Assembly: GCF_900129215.1 (NCBI RefSeq)
Contig: NZ_FQUQ01000009.1
Span: 1 to 64,000 of the forward strand
Length of the DNA stretch: 64,000 nucleotides
Origin: Pedobacter caeni
Lineage (GTDB): Bacteria; Bacteroidota; Bacteroidia; Sphingobacteriales; Sphingobacteriaceae
Reading direction: 5' to 3'
Shown here one piece after another: positions 17,571 to 26,974 of the stretch (position 1 is the first letter of the stretch; each line of letters starts with the position of its first letter). The notes under the pieces were generated by a model. That model did not search any database and was not told the DNA's origin. It saw only the letters and a list, made by a program, of their open reading frames with translations. The position numbers and the translations under genes are program-made.

Positions 17571-19127
17571 ATGTTTAAAACCACTATCTATGCGCTATTA
17601 TCCCTATTCATAATAACTCCTCCTATTCTCTACGCTCAGAGCACATCAAAAATTGCTCCAAAAAGAGAGTTTCGCGGGGTCTGGGTTGCGACTGTAGCGA
17701 ATATTGACTGGCCTTCGAAACCAGGCTTGAGTCCGGATCAGCAAAAACAGGAATTAATTGGTCTTCTGGAGATGCATAAAGCCAACGGAATGAATGCGAT
17801 TTTATTACAGGTCAGGCCTGCAGCAGATGCGTTTTATGCGAAATCGAGAGAACCCTGGAGCCAATGGCTGACCGGCAGACAAGGGGTGTCTCCTGGTTCT
17901 GGTTACGATCCTCTGGCCTTTGCAATTAAGGAAGCACATCAAAGAGGAATGGAGCTTCATGCCTGGTTTAATCCTTATCGGGCAACGATGAGTGTGAATA
18001 CTGTGGTGAGTTCTGACCATATGACGAGAAAACGCCCCGAATGGTTCTTTACTTATGGTGGCAAGAAACAATTCGATCCGGGAATTCCTGAGGTAAGAGA
18101 ATACATTATCCAGGTGATTCTGGATGTGGTTAAAGGATACGATGTGGATGGAATTCATTTTGATGATTATTTCTATCCTTATAAAATTGCCGGTCAGCGC
18201 ATCAATGATGAGGCAACGTTCAGCAAATATTCAAATGGCTTTACCGATATCAACGACTGGAGAAGGAATAATGTTGACTTATTGATCAAACAGCTGGATG
18301 ACAGCATTCATCACCATAAAAAATATGTGAAATTTGGGATTAGTCCCTTCGGGATCTGGAAGAACGACAATGAAGATAGCCAGGGTTCTGCAACCAGAGG
18401 GCTTTCCAATTATCATGAGCTCTTTGCTGATTCCAGAAAATGGGTTAAAGAGGGGTGGGTAGATTACATCAATCCTCAGATTTATTTCAGCTTTACCCGC
18501 CGTGTAGCCCCTTTTGGCACTTTGGTAGACTGGTGGGGAAACAATACCTATGGACGGCACCTTTACATCGGGCAGGCTGCTTATCTGGTGAACCAGAAGA
18601 TGGAAGCTGCATGGCGTTTGCCAAATCAGATTCCTTCACAGATCAGGTATATCCGCGACAATAACCGGGTTCAGGGCAGTGTCTTCTTCAGTTCAAAATC
18701 TTTTTCCACGGTAGCACGCGCGGTGGGGGATTCACTGAGAAACGATTTATACCGGTATCCGGCACTTCCTCCGCAGATGCCATGGCTGGATGAGATCGTA
18801 CCGAATAAACCTCAGCAGCTGAGTGCAGAAGCTAAGGGTGATGGTGTTCATCTGAAATGGGAAAAACCATTTGTGGCAAGTGATGGAGAGACGGCCTCAG
18901 GGTATGTAGTTTACCGTTTTAACGAAGGGGAAAAGATCGATGTGCTGGATGCGAAGAACATTCTTAAAATCAGTTTTGAAGATTTCACCTTTTTTATCGA
19001 CACAACCACAGAAAAAGGAAAAAGATATAACTACCTTGTTACTGCACTGGATCGTTTGAAAAACGAGAGCGAACCTAGCGGCCCTGTGGGAATCCAGACA
19101 AAGGAGCTGGCGAGTCAGGAAGAATAA
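17571..19127 (+). CDS. Secreted family 10-like glycosyl hydrolase (GHL10/DUF187)
   Basis: The 518-residue protein has a signal peptide cleaved near residue 22 (YAQS), then a TIM-barrel domain of the GHL10 type with EFRGVWVATV, HAWFNPYRAT and DGIHFDDYFYP, and NPQIYFSF further on. A fibronectin III-like domain follows (about 405-510). Relatives such as YngK are predicted glycoside hydrolases, and some act on peptidoglycan or its glycan strands. The substrate here is unknown. It is transcribed alone and ends at the terminator 19156-19198. Confidence 0.88.
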   Translation: MFKTTIYALLSLFIITPPILYAQSTSKIAPKREFRGVWVATVANIDWPSKPGLSPDQQKQELIGLLEMHKANGMNAILLQVRPAADAFYAKSREPWSQWLTGRQGVSPGSGYDPLAFAIKEAHQRGMELHAWFNPYRATMSVNTVVSSDHMTRKRPEWFFTYGGKKQFDPGIPEVREYIIQVILDVVKGYDVDGIHFDDYFYPYKIAGQRINDEATFSKYSNGFTDINDWRRNNVDLLIKQLDDSIHHHKKYVKFGISPFGIWKNDNEDSQGSATRGLSNYHELFADSRKWVKEGWVDYINPQIYFSFTRRVAPFGTLVDWWGNNTYGRHLYIGQAAYLVNQKMEAAWRLPNQIPSQIRYIRDNNRVQGSVFFSSKSFSTVARAVGDSLRNDLYRYPALPPQMPWLDEIVPNKPQQLSAEAKGDGVHLKWEKPFVASDGETASGYVVYRFNEGEKIDVLDAKNILKISFEDFTFFIDTTTEKGKRYNYLVTALDRLKNESEPSGPVGIQTKELASQEE

Positions 19128-19155
19128 CATTTTTGGAATAGGAAACCCGAACATA

Positions 19156-19198
19156 AAAAACGGCCAGCCATCATTTGATTGATGAGCTGGCCGTTTTT
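19156..19198. terminator. Bidirectional terminator
   Basis: A 13-bp stem (19156-19168 with 19186-19198) with core CGGCCAGC is flanked by A5 and T5. The pairing continues inward for 5 bp after one bulged base. It serves both the glycosidase gene and the convergent M16 peptidase gene. Confidence 0.85.
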
Positions 19199-19213
19199 GT
19201 ATTGAAGATTTAT

Positions 19214-22072
19214 TTATTTTTGTGGTACCAATACAAAACGAATGTAATTGTCTTCGTTCAGGTATTTTCCTGCAGTTGCTTTGGTGCTTTCTACAGTTAC
19301 TTTCTCTATCATTTGTTTTTCCTTTTGGAACAAGTCAAGATCCTCTCCGTTTTGCAAACAGCTGGTGATGTAACTCAACCAGTAGTTGTTGTTTCTAAGG
19401 CTCAGCTCCATCTGACGTTGTTCTTCAGATTTGAACTTTTTAATGTCGTCGGCTGTTGCACCGCTGCCTTTGATCTTACTTACCTCATCCAGAGCAGCAG
19501 CAATTAGCTTCTCTACATTGGCCGTTGCACAGCTGAAGGAGATGGTGAAGTAATAATGTGATTTAGGCAGTTTATTGACACTCAGGCCAACGTTAGGGCT
19601 ATAGACACCGCTTTCTTTTTCGCGTAAACGTTCCAGGATTTTAATTTCCAGGGCAGCTTTAAGGGCTTCCAGCTGAATGTTGTTTTCCGGAGTATATTCG
19701 TAATCACCATGCAGGTACAATTCTACTGCGGCTTTATCTTCCAATCCTTTGTATACGGTCTTGCTGATCTTTCCTACCGGAGGATTCACGCCGTTGTCTA
19801 CGAAGTTTTGTTTTTTGTTTTGTGTAGGAAGGCTGGCAATATAAGTTTCAATGAAAGGCTTCAGTTTATCTGCCTCGAAGTTCCCTACAAATACGAAGGT
19901 TTGTTCGCCCAGGTCCGCAAAACGGTCTTTATAGAAAGCAAATGCTTTATCCAGTGAGATCTTATCCAGATCGGATAGGGTGGTTGGCATTCCGCGCTTA
20001 TTGTAAGAAGCCAGGACAGCCTGTACCGTATCTGCGAATACACTGGAAGGGTTGGCATTTTTGTTGGCCAGGACCACTTTGTAATCGCTGATGTTTTTGT
20101 TGAAGATCTCTACATCTTTCCTTGGGTTGGTGGCATAGGCATAAACCATTTGGAAAGCGGTTTCGATATCTTTTGGAGCGGCACTGCCACTAAAGCCCTG
20201 GTAAAGTTCGCTAACATAGGAACCTGCGCTGCCTGTATTTCCGGCAAGGAGTTTATTGAGCTGCGAAGGATTAAAATCTCCAACTCCGCTTTGGCTGATC
20301 AGGCTCACCATTTCGGCCGATTGATAATCGTCATTGCCGGCTAAGGAAGTACCTCCTTTAGAGAAGGAACTGAAAATAATCTGATCGTTTTTGAAATCAG
20401 TGGGCTTTAATAACACTTTTATTCCATTGCTCAGCGTCAATTCGGTGGCGCCTATGGCATCAACTTTCTTTTCACTAAGGATTTTACCCGCAACAGGTTT
20501 TTTCTCTAAGAGGGGCTTATTTACGGAGTTGTCTACATAAGCAGTAACGCCATTGCCTGCGCTCTTCAGTGCTGCAATAAGTTGTGCTTCTGTAGGCAGG
20601 CTTGCTTTATCTTTTTCAGGAGCCTGAACTACAATGATCTGGTTCTCTTTTGTGATCAGTGTTTTTGCCAGTGCGTTTACTTCTGCAAGTGTAATTTGTG
20701 CCAGTGTTTTGTTTGTTAATTCATACGCATATTCTGTGGAGGCAATGCTGCTTCCTTCCAGGAAATTATTCAGGTACTTCTGTACAAAGCTGGAAGATGC
20801 GGTTTTGTCTTTTTCTTTCAGGCGTTTTTCATTTCCGGCGGCTATATTTTTCTTGGTCACCTCAAGTTCTGATTGCAGGAATCCGAATTTATTGGCACGT
20901 TCACTTTCTGCAAGACCGGCAATCAGCGCTTTTTCCAGGGTTGCTCCTGTGGCAGATACTACGGTTGTCTGAAAAGCATTCAGGTCAGGTACCAAACCAC
21001 CCTGATATGCACCGTAGCTCGTTTGGGCAAACAGGAATGGGGCATTACCCTTCTGAAGGATTTCCTGGAACCTGGCACCAAGCATACTATTGATCATGGA
21101 ATACATCATGCTTTTTTTGAAATCTGCTGTGGTTTTAGTTACGCCACCACGTTGTTTGTACATCACCATCGCTACATTATAAGCTTGCTCCGGATCTGTG
21201 ATCACTTTAACCAATGGTTCCTTGTTGTCCGGAAGGTCATAAGCTAAACGTGGTCTTGGATTTGCAGGATTGGTCAGTTCAGAGAAGTTCTGTTTGATCA
21301 GTTGTTCTACCTCATTGACATCAAAATCACCTACTGCAATTACTGCCTGAAGGTTAGGTCTGTACCAGTCTTTGTAGAAATTCCTGATTTTATCATGTTT
21401 AAAGGTTTGAAGAAGGGCAATTTTACCAATTGGCAGGCGGTTTTCATAACGGGAACCTTTCAATAGCAAGGGTAGCAATTGCTTGCTCATTCTTTCCTGT
21501 GCGTTCTTTCCGCGCTGACGGTCTTCTTCGATGATTACACCACGCTCTTTGTCGATTTCTTCGCCTTCCATGATGATTTTTCCTGCCCAGTTGGCCAGAA
21601 TTTTAAAACCGGATTTGAATACGTCAACACTGTCTGTAGGGATAGGCAGCTGATAAACCGTCTGGTTAAAGCTCGTATAAGCATTCAGGTCTGCACCAAA
21701 ACGCACACCCGCTCTCTGCAGGTAATTGATCATTTCATTTTTAGGGAAATCTTTAGAGCCATTAAAAGCCATGTGCTCTGTAAAGTGCGCCAGTCCCTGC
21801 TGATCGTCGTCTTCCATTAATGAACCAATACGGGTTGCCAGATAAAGTTCTGCTCTTTTTTTGGGCTCAGTATTCTTCCTGATATAGTAGGTAAGCCCGT
21901 TAGAGAGTTTGCCAATTTTTACATCGGGGTCATTGGGGATGAGCGTGCCGTTTATTTTTGTTACTGTGGTTGATGCTTTTTTGGCAACAGGTTTCTTTTG
22001 TGCATAACCCGGACTGTAAACAGCCAGATGAGCAACAAGACCTATGGCCAGAATTTTAAGGTTTCTTTTCAT
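19214..22072 (-). CDS. M16 family zinc metallopeptidase (PqqL-like, two-repeat)
   Basis: The 952-residue protein has a signal peptide ending near residue 25 (GYAQ). The inverted zinc motif is His96-x-x-Glu99-His100 in LAHFTEHMAFNG, with downstream Glu residues in the following helix. The length fits a single-chain pitrilysin with an active N-terminal half and an inactive C-terminal half. Such periplasmic M16 enzymes degrade peptides. The specific substrate is unknown. It is a single gene, with a terminator just beyond its 3' end and a 175-base gap upstream. Confidence 0.92.
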   Translation of the reverse strand: MKRNLKILAIGLVAHLAVYSPGYAQKKPVAKKASTTVTKINGTLIPNDPDVKIGKLSNGLTYYIRKNTEPKKRAELYLATRIGSLMEDDDQQGLAHFTEHMAFNGSKDFPKNEMINYLQRAGVRFGADLNAYTSFNQTVYQLPIPTDSVDVFKSGFKILANWAGKIIMEGEEIDKERGVIIEEDRQRGKNAQERMSKQLLPLLLKGSRYENRLPIGKIALLQTFKHDKIRNFYKDWYRPNLQAVIAVGDFDVNEVEQLIKQNFSELTNPANPRPRLAYDLPDNKEPLVKVITDPEQAYNVAMVMYKQRGGVTKTTADFKKSMMYSMINSMLGARFQEILQKGNAPFLFAQTSYGAYQGGLVPDLNAFQTTVVSATGATLEKALIAGLAESERANKFGFLQSELEVTKKNIAAGNEKRLKEKDKTASSSFVQKYLNNFLEGSSIASTEYAYELTNKTLAQITLAEVNALAKTLITKENQIIVVQAPEKDKASLPTEAQLIAALKSAGNGVTAYVDNSVNKPLLEKKPVAGKILSEKKVDAIGATELTLSNGIKVLLKPTDFKNDQIIFSSFSKGGTSLAGNDDYQSAEMVSLISQSGVGDFNPSQLNKLLAGNTGSAGSYVSELYQGFSGSAAPKDIETAFQMVYAYATNPRKDVEIFNKNISDYKVVLANKNANPSSVFADTVQAVLASYNKRGMPTTLSDLDKISLDKAFAFYKDRFADLGEQTFVFVGNFEADKLKPFIETYIASLPTQNKKQNFVDNGVNPPVGKISKTVYKGLEDKAAVELYLHGDYEYTPENNIQLEALKAALEIKILERLREKESGVYSPNVGLSVNKLPKSHYYFTISFSCATANVEKLIAAALDEVSKIKGSGATADDIKKFKSEEQRQMELSLRNNNYWLSYITSCLQNGEDLDLFQKEKQMIEKVTVESTKATAGKYLNEDNYIRFVLVPQK

Positions 22073-22247
22073 TGGTAATGGTTTGTTTTTTTATGTTTAT
22101 GAAGCATGATGAGCACATAAGTTGTTACAAATATGGTGGATAGCCTCTGGGATGGGTAGGTAATAGGTTTGCTAAATTAAGAAAGAATAGGGATATCTGT
22201 TACTTAAAAAGAGTTAACAAGAGTTAATGAGTGTTAATGATGAGAAT

Positions 22248-23405
22248 TTAAACCTTTATAATGATCTTTTTGTTATACATCACCCAAAGAATAACGAGCC
22301 AGAAAAGGATAAAAGTAACCGCCCAGGCCAGAGAGGCATTGATAGGGGAGAAACTGGCTGTAAAGCCGGAGTATAACCAGGACTGAAGGTTGATCTTGCT
22401 TCCGTCGGGCTGATCCAGCTTAATCATTTGCAGGATACGTGGAATGAGGCCGGAAAGGAAGAATACCGTGATTGCGTTTACGCCATAAACCACAAAGGGT
22501 TTGGTAAAACGGTTGTATTGCTGGATGTCAATGATCCAGTAGGAGAGGGCGAGAATGACGGTTGCCAATCCTCCGGTATAGAGTACAAATGAGCTGGTCC
22601 ACAATTGCTTGTTGATGGGGAATTGCAGGTCCCATACCAATCCCAGGACTACAGCGAAGCAGCCTGCAGAAAATAACCAGGCAATTTTTGTCGGCGCATC
22701 AAGGTCCTTACGTTTCAGGTAAACACCCACCAGTACACCAAACAGACCAGTTGCGATTGCCGGAATGGTACTTAGAAGTCCTTCAGGATCCCATGTTTTT
22801 GAGGATTTCCAAAGGTGGGCTTCTGTGAGGATGCCCCGGTCTATCCATGCCCCTAAATTGGTTTCTTTTTCCAGGTTGGCATAACCTACACCCGGTACAG
22901 GGACAAAAGTCATGATTGCCCAGTATCCGGCCAGAAGGATGATCATGATTCTGAAGATGTTTTTTTCTGAATTTTTAAGGAAGATGACCGAAGAAATCAG
23001 GAAAACGATGGCAATCCGTTGTAATACGCCCGGGATACGGACATGTTGGAAAGCACCTATAGGATCTGTAAATACTTTTGGAAATAGGGAAAGGAATAAG
23101 CCTAGTGCAAATAAAGTCAATGCTCTTTTTACGGCTTTTCCGATTGTTTTCTGATGTGTTGCCGGATCTGTTTTCTTGCTGCCCATGGCATACGCGATGG
23201 AAACGCCTACGATAAAGAGGAAAAAAGGAAAGATCAGGTCTGTTGGTGTACATCCATTCCAGTTGGCATGCTCGAGGGGAGCGTAAATATTCCCCCAGTC
23301 GCCCGGATTATTTACCAGGATCATAGCGGCAACGGTTGCGCCCCTGAAAAAATCAAGAGATAATAATCTGGCAGGAGCATCCTGCAGGTTTGGAGAAGCG
23401 GTCAT
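22248..23405 (-). CDS. Multi-pass membrane protein, HGSNAT/NagX-like (DUF5009)
   Basis: The protein has about 385 residues and roughly ten transmembrane helices. The opening RLLSLDFFRGATVAAMILVN and the TPTDLIFPFFLFIVG block are typical of bacterial relatives of heparan-alpha-glucosaminide N-acetyltransferase, some called NagX. A role in amino-sugar acetylation or transport is inferred, and fits the NagB fusion gene just upstream and anmK. I start it at the ATG at 23405 because the earlier in-frame TTG lies inside the T-run of the hairpin at 23420-23455. Confidence 0.85.
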   Translation of the reverse strand: MTASPNLQDAPARLLSLDFFRGATVAAMILVNNPGDWGNIYAPLEHANWNGCTPTDLIFPFFLFIVGVSIAYAMGSKKTDPATHQKTIGKAVKRALTLFALGLFLSLFPKVFTDPIGAFQHVRIPGVLQRIAIVFLISSVIFLKNSEKNIFRIMIILLAGYWAIMTFVPVPGVGYANLEKETNLGAWIDRGILTEAHLWKSSKTWDPEGLLSTIPAIATGLFGVLVGVYLKRKDLDAPTKIAWLFSAGCFAVVLGLVWDLQFPINKQLWTSSFVLYTGGLATVILALSYWIIDIQQYNRFTKPFVVYGVNAITVFFLSGLIPRILQMIKLDQPDGSKINLQSWLYSGFTASFSPINASLAWAVTFILFWLVILWVMYNKKIIIKV

Positions 23406-23419
23406 ATCAACAGGGTTTA

Positions 23420-23455
23420 AAAACAAAAAAGCCGCGACTGTGATCAGTCGCGGCT
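23420..23455 (-). terminator. Terminator-like hairpin between the nagB fusion and the NagX-like gene
   Basis: An 11-bp perfect stem (23430-23440 with 23445-23455, core GCCGCGAC) with a 4-base loop is followed, on the minus strand, by TTTTTTGTTTTT. It begins 12 bases after the nagB stop and ends 15 bases before the next start codon, so it may terminate, or attenuate, transcription into the membrane protein gene. Confidence 0.8.
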
Positions 23456-23467
23456 ATAAATATAAAT

Positions 23468-25387
23468 TTAAAACTTGTAACGAACAAAGGCTTCCATCGC
23501 CTCATATTCCGCAAGTCCCAGGCTGTCATAAGATTGGGCAGTTTCTCTGTTTCTGTCTTCGGCTCTTTCCCAGAACTCTCTTGCATCATCACCAGGGAAT
23601 ACAGCACGGTCTTTTTGCGACTGGTGTTTGAAGATTGCGAATTTTTTACGCTCTACTTCCTGAGGGCTCAATGGCACTGCCATTTCAATCTCATAGGTTT
23701 CGAACTCCAACCATGCGCCACGGTACAACCATAGCCAGCAGTCTTTAACCCAGCTTTCTGTCTTTGCCAATCTTTGTAAAGCGGATAAGATGATGTTAAA
23801 ACATACGATATGGGTACCATGTGGATCTTCAAAATCTCCTGCAGCAAATACCTGCTCCGGTTTGATTTTTTGTAAAAGTTCCATGGTCAGTTCGATGTCT
23901 TTCTCTGTAACCGGATTTTTCTGGTTTTTACCGCTTTCATAGAAAGGAAGCGCCATGAAATGGATATGGTCATCTTCTAAACCGCAATATCTTGCACCAG
24001 CAATGGCTTCTCCTTTTCTGATCAGTCCTTTTACCGATTGAATTTCAGGGGTATCTACCTGATTTGGTTGTTTTTTCTCGATAAACTTACGCATGTTCTG
24101 GTACAGGTCTTTCATACCCTGTTGTCCCATGCCCATTTTTTCAGAGAAGTCAATGTTGAATTCTACGAAACGCAGTGCATCATCATCCCATACTGCTGTA
24201 TTTCCGGAAGTCTGATAAGCCACATGTACATCATGTTGCTGATCTACCAGACGGATAAAAGTACCGCCCATAGAGATCACATCATCATCAGGGTGCGGTG
24301 AGAAGATCACCACGCGTTTTTTAGCAGGTTCCGCACGCTCAGGTCTTTGAGAATCATCTGCGTTTGGTTTACCTCCCGGCCATCCGGTGATGGTGTGTTG
24401 TAGTTTATTGAAGATATGAATGTTAATGTTGTATACCGGTCCTTTTTCAACAGCCAGCTGCGCCATACCGTTGTTATTGAAGTCGTCTTCAGTAAGTTTA
24501 AGGATTGGTTTATTTAAAGTATTTGCCAGCCAGATTACTGCTTTTCTGGTCAACACGTCATCCCATACGCAGTCTTTTACCAACCATGGGGTATCAAAAC
24601 GGGTCAATTGAGAAGCTGCATCCTGATCCAGAATAAATTCTACATGATCAGAAAGTTGCAGATAAGTAGCCGGAACCTCACTTGAGATTTCTCCTTCTAC
24701 TGCTTTTTTGATGATAGATGCTTTCTTTTTGTTCCATGCCATCAGGATGATTTCACGGGCTTTGAAAATGGTGCCGATACCCATGGTAATGGCTTTTGTA
24801 GGTACAAAAGACTTACCACCGAAATCTCTGGCTGCATCTCTTCTGGTCAGGTCATCAAGGGTTACTAAACGTGTACCCGAGTTAGGTGCAGAACCCGGCT
24901 CATTGAAACCAATGTGACCGGTACGACCGATACCCAGGATCTGGATGTCCAGTCCGCCTACTTCAGTAATTTTCTTTTCGTAATTCAGACAGAAAGCAGG
25001 GATGTCTTCCAGCTTTAATGTTCCATCAGGAATGTTTACATTGTTTTTGTCAATATCGATATGATCAAACAGGTGATCATTCATGAAAGAGACATAGCTC
25101 TGTGCAGCATCTGGCTGCATAGGATAGTACTCGTCGAGATTGAACGTGATTACGTTTTTAAAGCTCAAACCTTCTTCCTTATGCATTCTAACTAATTCCG
25201 CGTACACCGCTATTGGTGTAGCTCCGGTAGCTAGGCCTAAGACAGCCTTGGAATTGTTCTTTTGTTTTTCTTTAATAAGGTCCCCGATGCGGTGAGCAAC
25301 ACTTAAAGATGCTGCTTTAGGATTTTCAAAGACAGAAACGGGCAGTTTTTCAAAGCGCGTTTCTTCCAGAAGATTTAATCTTGCCAT
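23468..25387 (-). CDS. nagB: Glucosamine-6-phosphate deaminase fused to a PIG-L/LmbE-like domain
   Basis: The 639-residue protein joins two domains. Residues about 1-290 are NagB, which converts glucosamine-6-phosphate to fructose-6-phosphate and ammonia, with NLDEYYPM and LGIGRTGHIGFNEPGSA around the active site. Residues about 360-620 are a PIG-L/LmbE metal-dependent deacetylase-like domain with SPHPDDDVISMGG and DPHGTH. The second domain may remove N-acetyl groups, which would feed the first, but this is inference. The protein is cytoplasmic. A well-spaced promoter lies at 25418-25448, and anmK diverges 309 bases away. Confidence 0.92.
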   Translation of the reverse strand: MARLNLLEETRFEKLPVSVFENPKAASLSVAHRIGDLIKEKQKNNSKAVLGLATGATPIAVYAELVRMHKEEGLSFKNVITFNLDEYYPMQPDAAQSYVSFMNDHLFDHIDIDKNNVNIPDGTLKLEDIPAFCLNYEKKITEVGGLDIQILGIGRTGHIGFNEPGSAPNSGTRLVTLDDLTRRDAARDFGGKSFVPTKAITMGIGTIFKAREIILMAWNKKKASIIKKAVEGEISSEVPATYLQLSDHVEFILDQDAASQLTRFDTPWLVKDCVWDDVLTRKAVIWLANTLNKPILKLTEDDFNNNGMAQLAVEKGPVYNINIHIFNKLQHTITGWPGGKPNADDSQRPERAEPAKKRVVIFSPHPDDDVISMGGTFIRLVDQQHDVHVAYQTSGNTAVWDDDALRFVEFNIDFSEKMGMGQQGMKDLYQNMRKFIEKKQPNQVDTPEIQSVKGLIRKGEAIAGARYCGLEDDHIHFMALPFYESGKNQKNPVTEKDIELTMELLQKIKPEQVFAAGDFEDPHGTHIVCFNIILSALQRLAKTESWVKDCWLWLYRGAWLEFETYEIEMAVPLSPQEVERKKFAIFKHQSQKDRAVFPGDDAREFWERAEDRNRETAQSYDSLGLAEYEAMEAFVRYKF

Positions 25388-25417
25388 TTAATTGTTCTTA
25401 AATTTTGTACGGAGCAG

Positions 25418-25448
25418 TAAATATAGTGACTCTATTGACTTAATCAAA
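25418..25448 (-). promoter_or_regulatory. Promoter of the nagB fusion gene
   Basis: On the minus strand TTTG (25448-25445), exactly 19 bases, then TATATTTA (25425-25418) fit the Bacteroidota consensus TTTG-N19-TAnnTTTG with one mismatch. The start codon at 25387 lies 30 bases beyond. Confidence 0.7.
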
Positions 25449-25657
25449 GTTTTTTAACCTGAAGCGGTTTTTTGTTTAAAATCGTTAATTTGGGGAGGTG
25501 TTTTTTGTGAATTTGGTACTTTTTATCGCGATTTTGACTAATTTTTTATGAAATCTGCTGAAGCCCTGGTTTTGTGGTTTATGGGCGTTGATTTTCGCTA
25601 TTTGTAAATCATCGGCTTTGCCCTGATTTCGTTACGAGATCTCTTATAGGGATTGTT

Positions 25658-25665
25658 TACTTTTG
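25658..25665 (+). promoter_or_regulatory. Putative -7 element of anmK
   Basis: TACTTTTG matches TAnnTTTG exactly and ends 31 bases before the anmK ATG. No clear TTTG lies 19-21 bases upstream, so the call rests on the -7 box alone. Confidence 0.4.
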
Positions 25666-25696
25666 TTTATCGTGTTACATCACATCAATTGCGGAT

Positions 25697-26896
25697 ATGA
25701 ATTCAAACTGGAAGAGAATATTTCAAATACTGGAAAAGGAGGAACGCCTGATCATCGGGTTAATGTCGGGAACATCATTAGATGGTCTGGATATCGCACT
25801 CTGTGCGATTAAAGGGAGCGGTGCCGAAACGAAGGTGAGGGTATTGGAATTCAATACGATTTCTTATGAGCCTGCTTTCAAAGCAGAAGTGAAATCTATT
25901 TTTTCCAGAAGAGATGCAGATTTACAGATGGTCTGTCTGATGAATGAAAAGATCGGATTACTGCATGCAGCATTGATTTTGGAAGCGCTGGGCTCCTGGG
26001 GTAGAAAACCTGAAGAGGTGGATGTGATTGCCAGTCATGGGCAAACGATTTTTCATGCTCCTGCTTCACTACATGGACTTTCAGCCTATCCAAATGCAAC
26101 CCTGCAAATTGGGGATGGGGATCATATCGCGGTGAAAACCGGGATTATTACCATCAGTGATTTCCGGCAAAAACATATTGCTGCGGGTGGGGAAGGTGCC
26201 CCTCTGGCGGTTTATGGAGATTATTTATTGTTCTCCAAAAAGGGGGAAGACCGGATCATGTTGAATATCGGCGGGATCGCCAACTTTACTTATCTTCCGG
26301 CAGATAATGATGCTTCAAAAGTGTTTTCCACAGATGTTGGTCCAGGAAATACCCTGATGGACCAGTTTATTCAAAAACATTATGAAGGGTTGTATTTTGA
26401 TGAAAACGCCTCAATTGCAAGTACAGGGACGGTCAATAGCGATTTGTTAGCTGCCTTGATGCAAGAGGAATTTTTAAAGGCAGATTTCCCTAAAACGACA
26501 GGGCCGGAGCTTTTTAATCTTCCTTATCTGGAGCAGGCGCAGCAAGCATCCGGAACTGAAGGACTGGGCAAGGGAGATATTTTAGCTACTTTATGTCGTT
26601 TCTCCGCTCTGGTGATCATTGCGGCTGTTGAGAAATGTTTTGGCAAGTCACAAACACCTTTTATCTATATGAGCGGTGGAGGAATGCATAATCCTTTATT
26701 GGTGGCTGCCTTAAAGGAAGGTTTGCCAAATGCGACATTTTATACCACCGAAGATCTGGATATTAATCCAGATGCAAAAGAGGCGGTGCTCTTTGCAGTT
26801 TTGGCAAATGAAACCCTTGTGGGCGAGCAAACTAACTTCGGAGACAGGGAAGGAGTACCTTCGATTACCATGGGGAAAATCTGTTTGCCCGAGTAA
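25697..26896 (+). CDS. anmK: Anhydro-N-acetylmuramic acid kinase
   Basis: AnmK opens the 1,6-anhydro ring and phosphorylates anhydro-MurNAc to MurNAc-6-phosphate in peptidoglycan recycling. The 399-residue protein shows the family opening LIIGLMSGTSLDGLDIALC, then ASHGQTIFHAP, NIGGIANFTYLP, STDVGPGNTLMDQ and the C-terminal MSGGGMHNPLL. It has an N-terminal extension of about 15 residues. It diverges from the NagB fusion and precedes the first SusC gene by 78 bases. The MurQ etherase that would follow in the pathway is not in the window. Confidence 0.95.
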   Translation: MNSNWKRIFQILEKEERLIIGLMSGTSLDGLDIALCAIKGSGAETKVRVLEFNTISYEPAFKAEVKSIFSRRDADLQMVCLMNEKIGLLHAALILEALGSWGRKPEEVDVIASHGQTIFHAPASLHGLSAYPNATLQIGDGDHIAVKTGIITISDFRQKHIAAGGEGAPLAVYGDYLLFSKKGEDRIMLNIGGIANFTYLPADNDASKVFSTDVGPGNTLMDQFIQKHYEGLYFDENASIASTGTVNSDLLAALMQEEFLKADFPKTTGPELFNLPYLEQAQQASGTEGLGKGDILATLCRFSALVIIAAVEKCFGKSQTPFIYMSGGGMHNPLLVAALKEGLPNATFYTTEDLDINPDAKEAVLFAVLANETLVGEQTNFGDREGVPSITMGKICLPE

Positions 26897-26974
26897 ATTT
26901 CGAAGTAACATATTTGGTTTTTTGTATAAATAACTTGCGTAAAGGCTATATTTATCCAAACTAAACCAAATATT

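Larger units (their letters stand above)
25388..25696. other. Divergent regulatory region between the nagB fusion and anmK
   Basis: This region of 309 bases has no ORF. It holds the minus-strand promoter at 25418-25448 and a plus-strand -7 element at 25658-25665. The middle is AT-rich with runs such as TTTTTTAACC and GGTTTTTTG. I see no strong operator palindrome. Confidence 0.6.

Noticed and set aside
23406..23426. TTG start for the NagX-like gene
   Set aside because: The codon lies in the T-run of the terminator hairpin. The ATG at 23405 is the better start.
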